From: a virus
DNA: 64,000 nucleotides
Reading direction: 5' to 3' (one strand)
Virus record (IMG/VR): IMGVR_UViG_3300028802_000012
Coordinates: 1 to 64,000 of that record
This document shows, piece after piece, positions 35,273 to 43,378 of the stretch. Numbering within the stretch: position 1 is the stretch's first letter; each line of letters starts with the position of its first letter. The notes under the pieces are model-generated. The model did no database searches and was not told the DNA's origin. It worked only from the letters and a program-made list of their open reading frames with translations. Made by a program: the position numbers and the translations under genes.

Positions 35273-37264
35273 CTAGTCATCACCTCGTGTCTGGTCGTCG
35301 GTGTCGTCCCCGAGCAGATCGCCAACCCTGTTCGCGGCCAACGTCAGGGCCGAGTCGTAGCCGGGACCTGCGCGGAAACGGTAGAGCTTGCCACCAGCGG
35401 CTTTGCTCTCATCCAGGACGACCAGCGTGCCCTCCGTCTCCATGTCGTTCAAGCGTTCCTTCAGCAGGGCTTCACTGGGCGGGTCGGTCGGCCCCGACCA
35501 GGACATCGGCAGCACGTTGACCAGCTGCTTGACCCGCATACCCGCACTCCTGGGGTTCATGGCTGACATCGCGATCATGCTGGTTGTCAGCCAGGCAATA
35601 AGCTTTTTGGGATCATTCTTGGCCACCGACGCGACCCGTGACTGCGCGTCACTGATCTTGCCGGTGAACTTCATCGACACGTACGCTCCAGCGTGGGTGT
35701 CGAACTCACTCAAGAAGCCAGGGAGTTCCAGGCTGGTGCGGGCTTTGGCGTGGATCACCGACAGCTGTCGGGTATCCGTGGCCCGCTCCTCCTGGTCGTA
35801 CTCGGCCAGGATCAGGGCAGCGTCCGCTTGCTGCATGATCTGCCCCGACCCCCGAATCGAAAACTGCACGTGATCTTTCTTGCGGGTCCCTGAGGGTTTC
35901 AAAAGATGGTGGATCAACCCCCAGGCTACGCCGGTTCGTTCCGTGATGCCCCGCAAGTAGGCGTAAAACCTCCCGACTTCGGACGAGCTGTTCTCGTCTC
36001 CGGTCCAGCACATCGAGAAACTGTCCAGGATCACCAGCCGCACACCCAGATCCAGAATTGCCGTCTCGATGCGGCGGCGCTGCATCTCTTCGGTAAAATC
36101 AATCACCGACTCGTCGGCAAAGTGAATCCGTTCCCGGATCACCGTCTCGTAGTCGCTGTGCTTGGCGTACCGTTCGTTCCGGGCGATGGCTCGCAGCCGT
36201 TGGCCCAGCATCTTGGAGCCCATCTCCTTGTTGACATACAGGGTGGAGAAGGCGTCCGGATGTTTGAGATCAGGGTGGTCCAACCAGGGGATTCCGAGCG
36301 CGCCGTCCAGACACAGCTGCAAGCCATGCCAGGTCTTATAGGACCCGGAATGCCCACCGATCACCAGGATCCCCTCTTCAGGGAGCAGCGGATTGATCAG
36401 GTGCGGGACGTCACGCACGGCTTCTTCGATCAAGGTAAAGGCGGTCTTGACGATGAGGGGTGGGGCCTCATCGAGGGCGGCGTCCGCCAGTGCGAACGTC
36501 GGAGTGGTCGCCGCTCCCAGGAGATCCGCAAGCGTCCCACCCCCAGCCAGGTAATCGTCAGCCCCCTGTCGTTCCAGCCCGGCGTACGGTACGACCGCGA
36601 CGTAGACGTGACGCGCACCCGTCTTCGCTGAAGCGTACTGCGCGAGATCTGACCACCCTGCACGGACTGCGTCGTTCGTACGAAAGTCGGAATCTGGCGT
36701 CGTATACACCCGACGACGCTTGAGCGGAAGATCCAGGAAATCGTAGCTCGCCACACTGGACCCGGATTCGGTCTTGCAGCGCCAGCCGTAGTTCCCATTG
36801 AGGGCGACCACGACACAGGGGATGCCCTCCCGTCGGGCAGCGCTGAGTATTGCATCGCCTTTCTTGACTCCTTCCGCGAAGATCAACGGGACCTGTTCGT
36901 CGTACAGGTCAGCAAAGAATCCCGGATGGACCATCAGCGCGTTCCGCGTCCCCGTCGGCCAGACGTACTTCGTCGGGAAGCTCCCACCGAAGACGCGCAT
37001 GACCTCACAATGCTTCTCACCGTCGGGTCGATGAACCGGGATAGCCAGCCAGGAGTCCGCCGTCAGGATCCGATCTTGCACCAGTCCAGCAGCCACCAGG
37101 GCTGCCATCTGGCGCGTGGTCGGTGAGTAGTAGCCGCGCCCCACCACGATGTCGCCGTCGATACCGCTGTCGTCTTCGAGCACTTTCCGGTGGGCGTCAG
37201 AAAGCTGACGCTCTCGCAGGGGGACGGCCTGTTCCCACGCGTCGACAGGACCAGGCGTAGGCAT
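35273..37264 (-). CDS. Primase-helicase: Toprim-like plus RepA/DnaB-type ATPase
   Basis: 663 residues, ATG 37264 with GGGAG upstream. The N-terminal third has a Toprim/DUF3854-like pattern: IFAEGVKKGDA with Glu131, later PDSD with Asp191. The second part is a RecA-fold helicase with Walker A GGHSGSYKT (303-311), Walker B LVILDS (Asp414) and IRGSGQIMQQADAALILAEY as the arginine-finger/sensor region. It would unwind the fork and prime synthesis for the family-A polymerase encoded next to it. A terminator-like hairpin lies upstream of its ribosome-binding site. Confidence 0.8.
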   Translation of the reverse strand: MPTPGPVDAWEQAVPLRERQLSDAHRKVLEDDSGIDGDIVVGRGYYSPTTRQMAALVAAGLVQDRILTADSWLAIPVHRPDGEKHCEVMRVFGGSFPTKYVWPTGTRNALMVHPGFFADLYDEQVPLIFAEGVKKGDAILSAARREGIPCVVVALNGNYGWRCKTESGSSVASYDFLDLPLKRRRVYTTPDSDFRTNDAVRAGWSDLAQYASAKTGARHVYVAVVPYAGLERQGADDYLAGGGTLADLLGAATTPTFALADAALDEAPPLIVKTAFTLIEEAVRDVPHLINPLLPEEGILVIGGHSGSYKTWHGLQLCLDGALGIPWLDHPDLKHPDAFSTLYVNKEMGSKMLGQRLRAIARNERYAKHSDYETVIRERIHFADESVIDFTEEMQRRRIETAILDLGVRLVILDSFSMCWTGDENSSSEVGRFYAYLRGITERTGVAWGLIHHLLKPSGTRKKDHVQFSIRGSGQIMQQADAALILAEYDQEERATDTRQLSVIHAKARTSLELPGFLSEFDTHAGAYVSMKFTGKISDAQSRVASVAKNDPKKLIAWLTTSMIAMSAMNPRSAGMRVKQLVNVLPMSWSGPTDPPSEALLKERLNDMETEGTLVVLDESKAAGGKLYRFRAGPGYDSALTLAANRVGDLLGDDTDDQTRGDD

Positions 37265-37291
37265 AGGCAGAGACTCCCGTAGAAGATCAAA

Positions 37292-37331
37292 AAGCGGGCG
37301 GGCTTCTCCTGAAGGAAAGGCCCGCCCGCTT
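37292..37331 (-). terminator. Rho-independent-type terminator or attenuator
   Basis: AAGCGGGCGGGC (37292-37303) pairs with GCCCGCCCGCTT (37320-37331), 12 bp with a 16-nt loop that can itself pair partly. On the minus strand the stem is followed by TTTTT. It sits between the ssDNA-type gene at 37353-38276 and the primase-helicase, so it probably lowers transcription into the replication genes. Confidence 0.75.
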
Positions 37332-37352
37332 CTTCCTATCCCGAAGCAGGCG

Positions 37353-38276
37353 CTACTCGGGATCGGCTTCTAGGGTAGCTCGAATCGACGCAGAGTTCAC
37401 AACCTTGGCCAGCTTCATCGCCCGCGCCCGCGCCGTGGGATACTCTCGCGAGTCGCCGACGTACTCAGCTTCCGGCTTCTTATACGGTCCCATCGGACTG
37501 CTGGCATCTCCCAGCCGGATGGAGATCGCGAGATCCCACCACTCGCAGTCGTCCTCCATCTTCATCCCGATGATGTCCTTCGCCGCACTGATGCCCGTCT
37601 TGCGGAAGGTCACCACCCCACGGAGCAGCGGACTATCTTCGTTATCCGGCTCAGGAATGATGATGACGGTGAAGTTGTAGTTCTCGCCACAGAGCGGTGC
37701 CCCCGACGGATTGGTGGTGGTCTTCTCGCCCCAGTTCTTGAGCGGGCAGCCGGCGGTCTTTCCCTGGGTGCTCTGCTCCTGAATGGTCCCCTCGCAGAGG
37801 CCCCCCGGCGTCCCTTCGCCCACGGTGAAGTTGAAGGAGCGACACATCAGACCTGCAGAACCACCGACGTAGTAGCTCCTGGTTTTCTGCATGTCCACCG
37901 GAATAACCAGGACCTCGGTCCCGAGATCACGATCGCGACTGGTGTGATACCAGTTACCAAGTGGTACCCGGCCTTCACGGACGACCTTGGACATTGACTG
38001 CGCAACTTTCAGCTGCGGGATCTTGACATCGCTCGATGTGATCTCGCGCGACTTGTCGATCTGCGGCAAGACCAGGGATCCGTTGTCCTTTGGGAGAGCG
38101 GCAATCGCAACGGCGCGCTGGATCATCTGCTCGGTGACCTCGACGGCGGGGGTCGAGGCGGCAAACGTCGGGGTCGAGGCAGTTTCGACAGCGGACTTCG
38201 CACGTGCCGAAGCCGCCGTCGCTGCCCGTCGCTTGGCCATCAGTCGGTCTTTCTCGGTTTGTCGTGTGTCTGACAT
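37353..38276 (-). CDS. Conserved phage protein of the replication block
   Basis: 307 residues from ATG 38276 with GGAGAA upstream; longer frames lack support. The N-terminus is a basic Ala-rich helix (MAKRRAATAASARAKSAVET). The core has strand-rich segments and four to five Cys (GLMCRSFNFTVGEG, GGLCEGTIQ, AGCPLKNWGEK, PLCGENYNF, DDCEWWDLAIS), which may bind zinc. It resembles proteins that many phages keep beside the primase-helicase, possibly for single-stranded DNA or as a replication accessory. No firm family name is given. Confidence 0.65.
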   Translation of the reverse strand: MSDTRQTEKDRLMAKRRAATAASARAKSAVETASTPTFAASTPAVEVTEQMIQRAVAIAALPKDNGSLVLPQIDKSREITSSDVKIPQLKVAQSMSKVVREGRVPLGNWYHTSRDRDLGTEVLVIPVDMQKTRSYYVGGSAGLMCRSFNFTVGEGTPGGLCEGTIQEQSTQGKTAGCPLKNWGEKTTTNPSGAPLCGENYNFTVIIIPEPDNEDSPLLRGVVTFRKTGISAAKDIIGMKMEDDCEWWDLAISIRLGDASSPMGPYKKPEAEYVGDSREYPTARARAMKLAKVVNSASIRATLEADPE

Positions 38277-38348
38277 CGTCGTGTTCTCCTGCGGTGGTGT
38301 GCTGTCGGTGATGCAAAGATGTGATGGTCGTCGTGATGACACGGTGGC

Positions 38349-38447
38349 GGCGTCGCTCGCAGGGTGTGGTGCGCTCCCAGAGATGGGCTGAGCAGGAACG
38401 CTCGGGGTTTCGGGGGCTCTCAGTTGATCGGGCTGCGAGGGTCGCTC
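38349..38447. repeat. Degenerate TIGR-like relict
   Basis: Elements GGCGTCGCTC (38349), GGTGCGCTC (38368), GGCTGAGCA (38386), GGAACGCTC (38395), GGGGCTCTC (38413) and GGTCGCTC (38440) resemble edge and loop repeats of the array at 30-31.3 kb. Offsets of 18, 18, 9, 18 and 27 nt keep the 9-nt register. GGAACGCTC is identical to the loop repeat of array unit 27. It may be a decayed copy or chance in a GC-rich region. Confidence 0.45.
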
Positions 38448-38615
38448 TGCGCAGAAGCCGTACCCACGGGTGGGTGCTGGTCCTTTCGGGGCTCCTGACC
38501 CCCTTCAGCGGCGATTTTCACGGTGTTTGGGAGGCTGACCGTGTCTGCTCCCAGCGTCTGGAGCGGTCCGCCTCCCGCTGAGGACCGAGAACTGACCTCC
38601 TTTCGGCGGGCTAGG

Positions 38616-38629
38616 GTGTAAAAGTACAC
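38616..38629 (+). promoter_or_regulatory. Palindromic operator GTGTAAAAGTACAC before the Xre gene
   Basis: GTGTA-AAAG-TACAC, 5-bp arms, lies 53 nt upstream of the Xre start codon. The same 14 bases occur 22 nt before the tas-like gene at 32214-32227. A natural reading is that the Xre protein binds both sites and controls itself and tas; this has not been shown. Confidence 0.6.
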
Positions 38630-38682
38630 TTCTCCGAGTGGCCCCGTCAAGCGGGCCGTCGCACTCGAAGGGAAGCGATGTC

Positions 38683-38922
38683 ATGGGCCTGGCCTGCACG
38701 GCCGAGAACTATCGCGCCGAGATCGCCCGCCACCAGATCCAGCAGCAGGATCTGGCCGACGCCATCGGCATGAACAGGAACCAGCTGTCCAACTATCTCA
38801 CCGGGAACCGCCCACTCCCCGACTGGGCGGCGCGCACGATTGCGGCGGGGCTCAATCGTCTGCTGGGCCGAGAGATCTTCTCCGTCGCGGAGGGTGATCG
38901 TCATCGCCGTGCGGGCACATGA
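38683..38922 (+). CDS. Xre-family helix-turn-helix regulator
   Basis: 79 residues from ATG 38683 with GAAGGGAAG upstream; an upstream in-frame ATG at 38638 is not supported. The helix-turn-helix covers about residues 12-45: IQQQDLADAIGMNRNQLSNY, then LTGNRPLPDWAARTIAAGL. It is the only plus-strand gene inside the long minus-strand block and diverges from it, as phage Cro/CI-type regulators do. The operator at 38616-38629 lies in its leader. Confidence 0.8.
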   Translation: MGLACTAENYRAEIARHQIQQQDLADAIGMNRNQLSNYLTGNRPLPDWAARTIAAGLNRLLGREIFSVAEGDRHRRAGT

Positions 38923-38989
38923 ATTCTGAGATAGGGTTCGGTGGGGTGGCTCCAGAGGACGGCTTGCCCGAGCTTGCCCCGCAATGGAA

Positions 38990-39055
38990 GCCCCCCAAAC
39001 CAGCGGTGGCCCTTTTTAACGGTGGCCCTAAAGGGCCACCGCTGGTTTGGGGGGC
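38990..39055. terminator. 26-bp inverted repeat with a competing inner hairpin
   Basis: 38990-39015 pairs perfectly with 39030-39055 around a 14-nt loop. The loop repeats part of the left arm (CGGTGGCCCT), so the right arm can pair instead with the loop copy (GGTGGCCCT, 39021-39029, with AGGGCCACC, 39032-39040). The element lies between the convergent Xre gene and zinc-ribbon gene and probably ends transcription from one or both sides, although T-runs are weak. Confidence 0.7.
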
Positions 39056-39139
39056 TGAAAGGGCAAGCCGCCCGCATGGCCCCCGAAAAATTGGGAGGGG
39101 CTGACCAAAACGTAAAGTTTTGCCACGGACCCGCCGCGC

Positions 39140-39463
39140 TCACGACGAAGCCGTCCGACGATGGCGGGGCACCGTATTGACCCGGAGTACATCGCAGATC
39201 CGCATGAAGCCGTGGGCGTACTGGTGCGATCCGCTCCGGCGCACGGACAGCCCGCGACTGGCGACCGTGATCCAGTTCCAAGCTTTCTCCGGCTTGTAGT
39301 TCCCGCATGTGGGGCAGAGATTCGGTGCCCAGATCTCCCGGTCTGGGAGCTTCATCAGCTCCCGAACCGGAAACGTCATATGGTCGCCGCAGTTTCGGCA
39401 CACCAGGATCAAGACTTTGTCGTGCTCGTTAGGGTTGTGTTCCGCTGTCTCGTTGTTGCTCAT
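39140..39463 (-). CDS. Zinc-ribbon protein
   Basis: 107 residues from ATG 39463. Two CxxC knuckles (CRNCGDHM and CPTCGNYK) 32 residues apart form a zinc ribbon. The sequence before is polar (MSNNETAEHNPNEHDK); the C-terminal part is basic (GLSVRRSGSHQYAHGF). It overlaps the end of the winged-helix gene by 35 nt. A nucleic-acid-binding or transcription-accessory role is typical of such proteins. Confidence 0.65.
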   Translation of the reverse strand: MSNNETAEHNPNEHDKVLILVCRNCGDHMTFPVRELMKLPDREIWAPNLCPTCGNYKPEKAWNWITVASRGLSVRRSGSHQYAHGFMRICDVLRVNTVPRHRRTASS

Positions 39464-40514
39464 GTTTCGGCTCTTTCTTTTGACGCACAGACGCGCCCGT
39501 ACTCGTCTTGCTGACGCGCCCATGATACGCACGGCGTTGTCGATCGGGATTATCACGCTCGCGTATACGCGCCTTGATCAGGGTGTTCGCCTGCCGTAAA
39601 CGGCGCGCCCGCTCGGCGAGAATTTTCGGATCCGGAATCCCCATATTCGTGCGTGGAATCCAGTCCGGGTTGGGACACGCGACGTCAGGCTGACTGTGCA
39701 GGACGGCGCCTTCCAGGTAGTAGCCTCGACGCGTGGTCGCTTTGACCTCGGGCCGCCGGGCTCGAAGCCGCCGCAATTGTTTCAGGGCTCGGGCGTGGGG
39801 GATGCCGAGATAGTCCGCGATCTCTCCCACCGACACGTACCGTTCGTTGGCCCCGAGTTCGAGCAGCGTATCCAGATACTTCTGGTCGTGATTCGGCCGA
39901 CCGATCGGACCCGTAGAAATCCGGGTCTGGATATGCTCGACGGCGTCTTGCAGGACGGCCTCGGCCTGCTCGATCTCGCCCTCCTCTAAAAACTTGAGGG
40001 CGGTCTGGACCGTGCTGCGAACTTCGACACGTGAGTAGCCCACGGACGTCTCCTCCTGCAGTGCATTCCTGTCCTCCTCCTCGTCGCGTACACCCGACGG
40101 TACGCACGGTCGGCGAGCCAGCATCCGACTGCTGGTCGTTTGAGACCCGGCATAGATGAGGTTGTTCAGGTGATAGGCCTGAAATTTTTTGCGTATTCTA
40201 TGGATCACGTTGTCCAGGTTCTTCCGCCGGCTCTGATACGGGACCAGGTCGACGTTGTCCAGGTTCAGGATGGCCCGGCTCAGATCTTTCTCGTGGACCA
40301 GCCGGCCCAGATGACTGGCCAGAACCTGAAGCACCCGGGTCTCGATGGCGGAGAACCGCACGATCTGGCTGTCAATCCTGATCTCCGCCGAGTGCAGATC
40401 GATGGACAGCCGGTCCGTCTGGACCAGCTGCGGTGTCAGGTCACGAACGGCTTCCTCATAGCCGGCTTGCCAGGCGAGCGCCAGGCGTGTTTCGCCATAC
40501 GGTGCGCGTGCCAT
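39429..40514 (-). CDS. Two-part DNA-binding protein: OmpR-type winged helix plus second HTH
   Basis: 361 residues, ATG 40514 overlapping the previous TAA (TAATG). Residues about 36-115 are a transcriptional-regulatory-C winged helix (LSIDLHSAEIRIDSQIVRFS, ETRVLQVLASHLGRLVHEKD, NLDNVIHRIRKKFQ). A second helix-turn-helix lies near 225-265 (YVSVGEIADYLGIPHARALK). The tail is basic. There is no receiver domain. It is likely a phage transcription regulator, perhaps of the middle genes around it. Confidence 0.75.
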   Translation of the reverse strand: MARAPYGETRLALAWQAGYEEAVRDLTPQLVQTDRLSIDLHSAEIRIDSQIVRFSAIETRVLQVLASHLGRLVHEKDLSRAILNLDNVDLVPYQSRRKNLDNVIHRIRKKFQAYHLNNLIYAGSQTTSSRMLARRPCVPSGVRDEEEDRNALQEETSVGYSRVEVRSTVQTALKFLEEGEIEQAEAVLQDAVEHIQTRISTGPIGRPNHDQKYLDTLLELGANERYVSVGEIADYLGIPHARALKQLRRLRARRPEVKATTRRGYYLEGAVLHSQPDVACPNPDWIPRTNMGIPDPKILAERARRLRQANTLIKARIRERDNPDRQRRAYHGRVSKTSTGASVRQKKEPKHEQQRDSGTQP

Positions 40515-40714
40515 TAGCCGACGATAGCGGACGGCACTTCGAGCACCTCTTCGCTGTCGAAGTCGCGGTCGTCGGCTCCGAATGCCTGGAAATACACGAG
40601 GGTTCTCTCCGGCTTGCGACCTGCTGCCTCCAGACGGTTGATGGTCTGGACCCGATCCAGGTTGACGTAGACCTCGGTTCCATCGCAGCGCGTCAGGCGT
40701 TTGAACGTCGGCAT
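40514..40714 (-). CDS. FlbD-like small protein, copy 1
   Basis: 66 residues (MPTFKRLTRCDGTEVYVNLD...). It and the neighbour at 40714-40950 share the pattern of a start, a short strand, a Gly/Asp turn and VNLDxIQxxxRL, so they are paralogues. The pattern recalls the FlbD/regulatory small-protein family. The stop overlaps the next ATG, so expression is coupled to the winged-helix gene. Confidence 0.6.
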   Translation of the reverse strand: MPTFKRLTRCDGTEVYVNLDRVQTINRLEAAGRKPERTLVYFQAFGADDRDFDSEEVLEVPSAIVG

Positions 40715-40950
40715 TACTCGATGTCCTCCAGATGTTGCCGGATATCGAGGAAATCGTTGAACGATTCGATGTAGGTCATCCCGTGTTCTCCGAAGTAGAG
40801 TCGGGTTCGTTCGGGCAGTCCTCGATCTCGATCCCAGGTGTTGGTCGGCGTGATCGGTGTGGCGTCCAGGCGTATGGCCATCTGGATGTGATCCAGATTG
40901 ACAAGAACGGACTTCCCAGCGAGCGACGTGAAGGAGCGCAACGTGGCCAT
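40714..40950 (-). CDS. FlbD-like small protein, copy 2
   Basis: 78 residues. The N-terminal half (SLAGKSVLVNLDHIQMAIRL) aligns with copy 1; the C-terminal half (RTRLYFGEHGMTYIESFNDF) has the beta-hairpin and helix also seen in FlbD-like proteins. Its stop overlaps the start of copy 1 by one base. Function is unknown; a small regulatory role is possible. Confidence 0.6.
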   Translation of the reverse strand: MATLRSFTSLAGKSVLVNLDHIQMAIRLDATPITPTNTWDRDRGLPERTRLYFGEHGMTYIESFNDFLDIRQHLEDIE

Positions 40951-40955
40951 GCTGG

Positions 40956-41261
40956 CTACTCCTGGTTCTTCAGGCTTGGTCGACAGGTCGTGCAGAGAAA
41001 TCCGTAGGTGACTTTCCGCAGGATCTTTCCGGGAACTTTTCGTCCGCGACGAGATCGGGTGTAGTCTTTGCGCAGACCTTCAACGGTCTCGTCACACGGA
41101 CGTGGCGACAGGTGGTACTTTGCCCAGATCGTCCCGTCGAGCACGGCGGGAACACGATTCCACGCGTCGTCTGGAAACAGTTCGTGACACACCCAGCAGT
41201 GGTCGTACATGCCGGTTGGAACACTGCGTCGTTCGGGGTAGTGCAACTTGATGGCGGCCAT
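40956..41261 (-). CDS. Two-knuckle zinc-binding protein
   Basis: 101 residues, N-terminal MAAIKLHYPERRS. CWVC (about 22-25) and CTTC (about 91-94) could form one zinc site across the chain, separated by a basic stretch (RSRRGRKVPGKILRKVTYG). It lies between the helicase gene and the FlbD-like genes. A nucleic-acid-binding role is likely from composition, not from a known family. Confidence 0.55.
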   Translation of the reverse strand: MAAIKLHYPERRSVPTGMYDHCWVCHELFPDDAWNRVPAVLDGTIWAKYHLSPRPCDETVEGLRKDYTRSRRGRKVPGKILRKVTYGFLCTTCRPSLKNQE

Positions 41262-41270
41262 CTGCGCTCC

Positions 41271-42689
41271 TTATTTGAGCATCGCCAGGGCGTCGGACCG
41301 GGTGAGTTGCCTGCTCATACCCGCTTTGCCTACCAATTTCTGGCGGACGTATTCGTCGACTGTGTTGCGCACGACCAGGTGCTCGATCTCCAGGTGATCG
41401 GCGGTCGTGGTGAGACGGTTGTTCCGTTCTTGCGACTGCATGAGCGCGTCCAAATCCCAGGTCAGGCTGTGATAGATCATCCGGGTAGCCCGGGTGAGGT
41501 TCAATCCATAGGCTCCCTTCGCCAGCTGGCTGATGTAGACGTTGGCCTCGCCCCGCATGAAGCGATCACGCGAGCCATCTCCTGCCTTCTTGAACGTGAT
41601 GAACGGGATGCCTTCCTTGGCTAAGCTCCCTTCGATAATGGCCAGCTCTGGCGTCCACCAGTACCAGAGCACGGTCGGTTTGTCGGGATCTTCCAGAAGC
41701 AGCTCGATCATCTCGTCGGTTTTCTGGGAGCCGAAGAGCCTGATCTCACCCTCGACGTTTCGCGCAAAGCCGGAGGCTATTTCTAGGAGCCTGGTCAGCC
41801 TGACAGAGTAGGTACTGGCCTCGGCTTTGAACTCCGCTTCGGTCAGGCTCTGGATCCAGACCCGGAGTTCTTCCCGCATCTGGCTATAGACCTCGGTCTG
41901 GAGCCCGCTCTTGAGATTGACCCGGCGGACGGACAGCGTCCGCAGCGGCATGGTCCTGACGTCGGACAGCTCCGCGTGAATCGCATGCGCATCGATGATC
42001 CGCTTGAGCTGCTGGATTCGATCGGGACGAATCCCAATGGCTGCCGTGCCGGTGTAGCCTCCGAGCACACAGTATTCGGTCTTGAAGGTCTGGATGTTCC
42101 TGGTCCCGAAGAGCCCCGGGACCAGGAAGTTCATGATGTACCAGACATCGGCGGGATTTCGGGGCATGATGTTGCCCGAGAAGACGTACCGGGACTTCGA
42201 CCGCTGGCCGATGACCTGCAGGGTTCGCGTGCGCTGCGAGTAGTTCCTGAACCTGGACCCCTCGTCGATGAACGTCGCTGCCCACTGCCGCTTGCGCAAC
42301 CCTTCGCGAATCTTCGGATACGACAGGCTCTCCGTCGAGAGCAGGTAGACCGTTTCGTGTTTGGTGATACCTCCACCCGTATTGGAGAGGTACTCTGCTC
42401 GCTTCTGGATACTGGTGGATCCGTCCATCACCAACACGTGCTTGAGGCGCCAGGCTCTCCCGAGCCACTGCTCGTACTCTTCGACCGTCTGTTCGATCAG
42501 GGAGTTCGGCACGACGTGCAGGATCGGCACGTCGCCAGCTCCGACCAGGATGTCGATGGCTTCTATAGCTACCCGAGTCTTTCCTAACCCGGTGCCATGC
42601 CGCACCAGCAGGGCCTCGCGTTCGATGATCACGTCGATGGCCTGCCACTGGTGCGGCATAACATCCGGTATGGTGGGTGTGACAGTCAT
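41271..42689 (-). CDS. SNF2/SSL2-like helicase-ATPase
   Basis: 472 residues from ATG 42689, which has a near-perfect AAGGAGGAG; a longer frame to 42914 overlaps the RNA ligase gene and is rejected. Motif I GTGLGKT (32-38), motif II IDEGS (about 141-145), and a C-terminal RecA fold with ISQLAKGAYGLNLTRA and motif VI QSQERNNR are present. SNF2-type enzymes translocate on duplex DNA; phage versions act in replication or recombination. The ATG overlaps the ligase stop (ATGA). Confidence 0.8.
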   Translation of the reverse strand: MTVTPTIPDVMPHQWQAIDVIIEREALLVRHGTGLGKTRVAIEAIDILVGAGDVPILHVVPNSLIEQTVEEYEQWLGRAWRLKHVLVMDGSTSIQKRAEYLSNTGGGITKHETVYLLSTESLSYPKIREGLRKRQWAATFIDEGSRFRNYSQRTRTLQVIGQRSKSRYVFSGNIMPRNPADVWYIMNFLVPGLFGTRNIQTFKTEYCVLGGYTGTAAIGIRPDRIQQLKRIIDAHAIHAELSDVRTMPLRTLSVRRVNLKSGLQTEVYSQMREELRVWIQSLTEAEFKAEASTYSVRLTRLLEIASGFARNVEGEIRLFGSQKTDEMIELLLEDPDKPTVLWYWWTPELAIIEGSLAKEGIPFITFKKAGDGSRDRFMRGEANVYISQLAKGAYGLNLTRATRMIYHSLTWDLDALMQSQERNNRLTTTADHLEIEHLVVRNTVDEYVRQKLVGKAGMSRQLTRSDALAMLK

Positions 42690-43243
42690 GTCTCCTCCTT
42701 TCGTAGCGGCCAGGAGAGTCCGAAGTCTCGGCGCTTGATCTTCACCATCCTTCCATCTTCGTGGTGCCAGACGATGCCTTCGATGGCGTTCGCTTCGAGG
42801 TAGGCGTGAATGCTGTCGAAACTTCTCGACGGCAGCGTCAGAAACGCTCGGCCGTGAGGGACTAAGACGTGCGTCGTGAAGCCGTGTGGATTGCCCTGCA
42901 CTTTTGGACCGCATAACTCGTACGTGCCATTCGTCTCATCGTGAAACGCCTCACGATGCCAGCGATCTTCGGGTCCACCGCCTACTGGCACCCATCCCTG
43001 TACCCGGCCAGTCACCGGGTCTGGTTCTCCGCTTTGCTCAAATCCAAGAGGAGGTCGACGCCCGGGCTTGGCGTCGTAGCGCCTGTACAGCACCCCCTCT
43101 CGGACCATGCATGACGTACCGTCGTACTTGACCGTCGCTACGCCCTGACCTTCGAGCACCCACTCAGCACCGGGTACTATCTCGTCTCGCACGAGCCTGT
43201 CCGTCTCGTAGTTCCTCTGGAACAGACTGATGATCTTTTCCAT
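42686..43243 (-). CDS. RNA ligase-like nucleotidyltransferase
   Basis: 185 residues from ATG 43243 with GGAGGTAAGC. Motif I VKYDGTS carries the adenylated Lys39. Near the C-terminus EGIVWHHEDG and MVKIKRRDF are motifs IV and V. A small DUF5565-like RNA ligase is the best fit. It may seal tRNA or guide-RNA breaks made by host defences; the substrate is unknown. Confidence 0.75.
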   Translation of the reverse strand: MEKIISLFQRNYETDRLVRDEIVPGAEWVLEGQGVATVKYDGTSCMVREGVLYRRYDAKPGRRPPLGFEQSGEPDPVTGRVQGWVPVGGGPEDRWHREAFHDETNGTYELCGPKVQGNPHGFTTHVLVPHGRAFLTLPSRSFDSIHAYLEANAIEGIVWHHEDGRMVKIKRRDFGLSWPLRKEET

Positions 43244-43245
43244 GC

Positions 43246-43371
43246 TTACCTCCAATCTTTGGTCTGGTTGAGAATGATGACGACCAACACGAGGATCACC
43301 CCGACCCAGAAGGCGACGCCCAGGCACAGCAGCAAGAGCAGCCACCAGAGGGTCGAGGTGACGTCAGGCAT
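43246..43371 (-). CDS. 41-residue single-span membrane microprotein
   Basis: An ATG at 43371 and TAA at 43246-43248 define a frame that fills the gap between the genes at 43243 and 43379. The product begins MPDVTSTLWW and continues with an unbroken hydrophobic helix of about 25 residues, ending ILNQTKDWR. The ligase ribosome-binding site overlaps its last codons. It could be a holin-like or inner-membrane protein. Confidence 0.6.
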   Translation of the reverse strand: MPDVTSTLWWLLLLLCLGVAFWVGVILVLVVIILNQTKDWR

Positions 43372-43378
43372 GGCCGTC

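Larger units (their letters stand above)
38277..38682. other. Intergenic regulatory region between divergent genes
   Basis: 406 nt separate the minus-strand block (start 38276) from the plus-strand Xre gene (start 38683). No coding frame here has a ribosome-binding site or protein-like sequence. It holds the array-like relict (38349-38447), the shared operator (38616-38629) and presumably both promoters; no convincing -35/-10 pair for the leftward operon was found. Confidence 0.6.

Noticed and set aside
38901-39401. Minus-strand frame of 166 codons over the large inverted repeat
   Set aside because: Spans the hairpin and a frame of the zinc-ribbon gene; no ribosome-binding site.
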